In this document: positions 6,430 to 8,302 of the stretch, piece after piece
Position numbering within the stretch: the stretch's first letter is position 1
How the letters are laid out: every line of letters starts with the position of its first letter
Source of the DNA: Gammaproteobacteria bacterium
GTDB lineage: Bacteria > Pseudomonadota > Gammaproteobacteria > Steroidobacterales > Steroidobacteraceae
Assembly (NCBI GenBank): GCA_030830595.1
Contig: JAURMS010000135.1
Location: 1 to 8,302 of the forward strand
DNA length: 8,302 nt
Direction: 5' to 3'
Notes under the pieces: model-generated
What the model was told of the DNA's origin: nothing
What the model saw: the letters and a program-made list of their open reading frames with translations, nothing else
Databases searched by the model: none
Program-made: the position numbers and the translations under genes

Positions 6430-7751
6430 CGCGCGTGGCTGCCGGGCGACGGCCCCTTGCGCCGCCGCCGTCGCGGGCCGCCACCGGGCCCTCCCCCAGG
6501 CGACTGCGCTCGCCGCTCCTCACGCTCCTTCCAGGACTGCGTGTCCTTGTGGCGCGGCACCGCGCTGGCGGAGGCCACCTCCGGCAGCGCCTGCGGATCG
6601 AAGCTCCCCACCGGAATCTTGCGGCCGATGAAGGACTCGATGTCCGGGAGCGTCATCACGTATTCCTCGCAGCCGAGGCTGATGGCGTCCCCGGCCGCGC
6701 CGGCGCGCGCGGTACGCCCGATCCGGTGAACGTAGTCTTCGGGGTCCTGTGGCAGGTCGTAATTGAAGACGTGGCTGACGTCCGGGATATGCAGCCCCCT
6801 CGCGGCCACGTCGGTGGCGACCAGCACTGCGATGGCGCCGTCGTGGAAGTCCCGCAGCATCCGTAACCGACGGGCTTGTGGCACGTCGCCGGACATCGCG
6901 GCGGCCTCGATGCCGTTGGCCCGCAACTTGCGTTCCACGTACTCGGCCGAGCGCTTGGTATTCACGAAGACCATGGTACGGGTCGCCCCTGACTGTCGGA
7001 GCAGGTGGATCAGCAGCGGTGCCTTCTCCTCCATGGAGGGGAAGTAGATGAGCTGCGTCACCTTCTCCGCCGTGATCCGCTCCGGCTCGATGCGCACGAG
7101 CTCCGGATCGTTCATGTGTTCGTAGGCCAGTTCCAGCACCCGCTGGGACAGGGTGGCCGAGAACAGCAGGTTCAGGCGCTGGTCGGGCGGTGGCAGGCGC
7201 CTGAGCAGGTAGCGAATGTCCTTGATGAAGCCCAGGTCGAACATGCGGTCGGCCTCGTCGAGGACCAGCACCTCGCAATGACGAAGATCGAAGACCCGCT
7301 GTTTCAGGTAATCGATCAGCCGGCCCGGGGTGCCAATCAGGACGTCGACGCCCTGTTCGAGTTGCCGCCTCTGCTTGTCGTAGTCCACACCCCCGAAGGC
7401 CAGGCCCAGCCGAAGCGGGGTGTACTGACCCAGCAAGGTCGCGTCGTGGTGAATCTGGATGGCCAGCTCGCGGGTGGGGGCCAGGATCAGCGCGCGCGGC
7501 GAACTGATGGGGCGGTCCGCTGCCGGATCGTTGCGCAGCAGGCGCGCGTAGAGGGCAACCAGGAAGGCTGCGGTTTTGCCGGTACCGGTCTGTGCCTGAC
7601 CCGCAACGTCCATGCCGGCCAGGGCGCGGGGCAGGGAGCCCGCCTGGATCGGCGTACAACGTTCGAAGCCGGCGTCGGCGATGCCGCGGGCCAGGGCCTC
7701 AGGCAGGTGGAGTCCGGTAAAGGAGAGTTCCGAAAAGTTTTGCTCGCTCAC
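6426..7751 (-). CDS. rhlB: ATP-dependent RNA helicase RhlB (DEAD-box)
   Basis: DEAD-box helicase; in E. coli it unwinds structured mRNA for the RNase E degradosome. The 441-residue product shows the helicase motifs in order: Q motif CTPIQ (Q36), AQTGTGKT (53-60), PTREL (92-96), IGTPGR, DEAD (165-168), SAT (198-200), VATDVAARGLHIPDVSHVFNYD and HRIGRTARAG (342-351). GGVDYDKQ, DLGFIKDIRYLLRRLPPPDQRLN and the GLHIP segment match RhlB rather than RhlE, SrmB or DeaD. The C-terminus is a Gly/Arg tail with RRRRRK (about 426-431), probably RNA-binding. The start is GTG at 7751 with AAGGG 5 nt upstream. It gives MSEQNFSELSF, like known RhlB N-termini, whereas extension to 7898 adds 49 unrelated residues. 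The gene diverges from trxA, a conserved arrangement, and leads the seven-gene run. Confidence 0.96.
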   Translation of the reverse strand: MSEQNFSELSFTGLHLPEALARGIADAGFERCTPIQAGSLPRALAGMDVAGQAQTGTGKTAAFLVALYARLLRNDPAADRPISSPRALILAPTRELAIQIHHDATLLGQYTPLRLGLAFGGVDYDKQRRQLEQGVDVLIGTPGRLIDYLKQRVFDLRHCEVLVLDEADRMFDLGFIKDIRYLLRRLPPPDQRLNLLFSATLSQRVLELAYEHMNDPELVRIEPERITAEKVTQLIYFPSMEEKAPLLIHLLRQSGATRTMVFVNTKRSAEYVERKLRANGIEAAAMSGDVPQARRLRMLRDFHDGAIAVLVATDVAARGLHIPDVSHVFNYDLPQDPEDYVHRIGRTARAGAAGDAISLGCEEYVMTLPDIESFIGRKIPVGSFDPQALPEVASASAVPRHKDTQSWKEREERRAQSPGGGPGGGPRRRRRKGPSPGSHAR

Positions 7752-7756
7752 TGATG

Positions 7757-7761
7757 CCCTT
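7757..7761 (-). promoter_or_regulatory. Ribosome binding site of rhlB
   Basis: AAGGG on the minus strand, 5 nt before the GTG at 7751. It supports that start over upstream in-frame codons. Confidence 0.6.
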
Positions 7762-7776
7762 TTATGCCGGCATCCC

Positions 7777-7805
7777 TTGAAAATTGTCTCGTGACAGGCT
7801 ACAAA
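7777..7805 (+). promoter_or_regulatory. Candidate sigma-70 promoter for trxA
   Basis: TTGAAA (7777-7782; five of six consensus positions) and TACAAA (7800-7805; four of six) are separated by exactly 17 nt in an AT-richer patch. Transcription would begin near 7812 and give a leader of about 215 nt before trxA. This is a consensus match only. A weaker alternative, TATTGT at 7925-7930, lacks a convincing -35 box. Confidence 0.4.
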
Positions 7806-7816
7806 GAGCGCTAACA

Positions 7817-7835
7817 ACGGCGGATACACCGCCGT
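7817..7835. other. Perfect 7-bp inverted repeat (hairpin) between rhlB and trxA
   Basis: ACGGCGG, the loop ATACA, then CCGCCGT: a GC-rich stem with no mismatch. No T-run follows on either strand, so it is not a typical intrinsic terminator. If the candidate promoter at 7777-7805 is used, the hairpin lies at the extreme 5' end of the trxA mRNA, where it could protect the transcript. A second, weaker stem (CCCGG, 6-nt loop, CCGGG) follows at 7846-7861. Apart from these and the candidate promoter, I see nothing assignable in 7752-8013. Confidence 0.5.
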
Positions 7836-8013
7836 CAATCCCGAACCCGGCTCTATCCGGGGGTCCCCAGGGCCCGATCGAGCCAAAGACTCAACCAAAC
7901 TTACCCAGGTTCAGCGCCAGAACGTATTGTGCCGCATCCGGCCTTCTCTCGTCACTCGTTGCGAACGCCCGCGGCCCCAGCCTCATTCCACAGTTCCCTT
8001 CCACCCTCTCTCT

Positions 8014-8018
8014 GGAGG
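8014..8018 (+). promoter_or_regulatory. Ribosome binding site of trxA
   Basis: GGAGG, a full-strength Shine-Dalgarno, 8 nt before the TTG at 8027. It fixes the start in the absence of any nearby ATG. Confidence 0.75.
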
Positions 8019-8026
8019 ATCCCCGC

Positions 8027-8302
8027 TTGAGCGGAAACGACATAGTCCACACCTCTGATACCACCTTCGAAGCCGACGTGCTGAAGTCCGACTTGCCTGT
8101 CCTGCTGGATTTCTGGGCGGAGTGGTGCAGCCCCTGCAAGGCCATCGCCCCCATCCTCGACCAGCTGGCAGAGGAATACGGCGGTCGGGTACGCATCGCG
8201 AAGCTGAACATCGACGACAACCGCAGCACCCCGCTCAAGTACGGCGTACGCGGCATCCCCACCCTGATCCTGTTCAAGGATGGCGCGCCGCAGGCCCAGC
8301 AG
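8027..8302 (+). CDS. trxA: Thioredoxin with CSPC active site (3' end cut off by window edge)
   Basis: Small cytoplasmic dithiol reductant for ribonucleotide reductase, PAPS reductase, peroxidases and others. The 92 residues in the window match the start of E. coli TrxA (109). Visible features are DFWAEW with the buried D28, the active site W33-C34-S35-P36-C37-K38, APILDQLAEEYGG, KLNIDDN, and GIPTLILFKDG with the cis-Pro P78. The active site is CSPC; the family standard is CGPC, so the residue after the nucleophilic Cys is Ser instead of Gly. The start is TTG (giving MSGNDIVHTSDTTF), preceded by GGAGG at 8 nt. About 15-17 residues lie beyond the window. The gene is divergent from rhlB as in E. 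coli, where rho follows trxA; rho may lie just outside. Confidence 0.94.
   Translation, partial: MSGNDIVHTSDTTFEADVLKSDLPVLLDFWAEWCSPCKAIAPILDQLAEEYGGRVRIAKLNIDDNRSTPLKYGVRGIPTLILFKDGAPQAQQ

Noticed and set aside
7764..7773. ATGCCGGCAT 10-bp palindrome just upstream of the rhlB ribosome binding site
   Set aside because: It is perfect but short, without a loop, and matches no known binding site; chance occurrence in GC-rich DNA is plausible.
7785..7796. TGTC-TCGT-GACA inverted repeat in the spacer of the candidate trxA promoter, considered as an operator
   Set aside because: The arms are only 4 bp and do not fit the LexA pattern or another operator I can name; such repeats are common by chance.
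7811..7838. Minus-strand promoter for rhlB (TTGACG with TGTTAG at 16 nt)
   Set aside because: The -35 box is good, but the -10 matches only three of six positions and other spacings are no better. rhlB needs a promoter here, but I cannot place it with confidence.
7752..7898. 49-codon in-frame upstream extension of rhlB
   Set aside because: The extra residues do not resemble RhlB N-termini and cover the divergent promoter region. The GTG at 7751 has AAGGG at 5 nt and gives a normal N-terminus.

Overview
The window looks like ordinary chromosome from a high-GC gammaproteobacterium. This rests on a PlsB-type glycerol-3-phosphate acyltransferase, a clear RhlB (a mostly gammaproteobacterial DEAD-box helicase), a DUF3301 protein, and the divergent rhlB / trxA arrangement also found in E. 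coli, Pseudomonas and Xanthomonas relatives. The GC content and gene mix would fit the Lysobacterales/Chromatiales area, but that placement is an inference. No mobile element, phage gene, CRISPR array, tRNA or rRNA was seen.

Layout: (1) bases 1-2424, plus strand: plsB, cut at its 5' end by the window edge. (2) bases 2428-7751, minus strand: a densely packed run of seven genes, read in transcription order from the right: rhlB, cysQ, a DUF3301 membrane-anchored protein, a PHP-domain phosphoesterase of the RNase AM (YciV/TrpH) family, a small DUF465/YdcH protein, an MscS-family channel, and arfB. Five of the six junctions overlap, and the sixth overlaps or leaves 23 nt depending on the start chosen. 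(3) bases 7752-8026: a 275-nt divergent intergenic region with a plausible promoter and a perfect hairpin. (4) bases 8027-8302, plus strand: trxA, cut at its 3' end, with a WCSPC active site in place of the usual WCGPC.

How the genes fit together: the minus-strand run has an RNA-metabolism flavour. RhlB is an mRNA-decay helicase. CysQ removes pAp, a known inhibitor of oligoribonuclease-type enzymes. The PHP protein belongs to a family with 5'-3' exoribonuclease and nucleotide-bisphosphate phosphatase activity. ArfB rescues ribosomes stalled on truncated mRNAs. The MscS channel, DUF3301 and YdcH proteins have no obvious link to this. Non-ATG starts are common here: GTG for rhlB, cysQ and probably ydcH, and TTG for the PHP gene and trxA. 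Most are supported by a good Shine-Dalgarno sequence or by stop/start overlap.

I did not find a convincing new multi-gene system. The best leads are the atypical thioredoxin active site, the pAp/RNA-turnover grouping, and the long structured leader predicted upstream of trxA.
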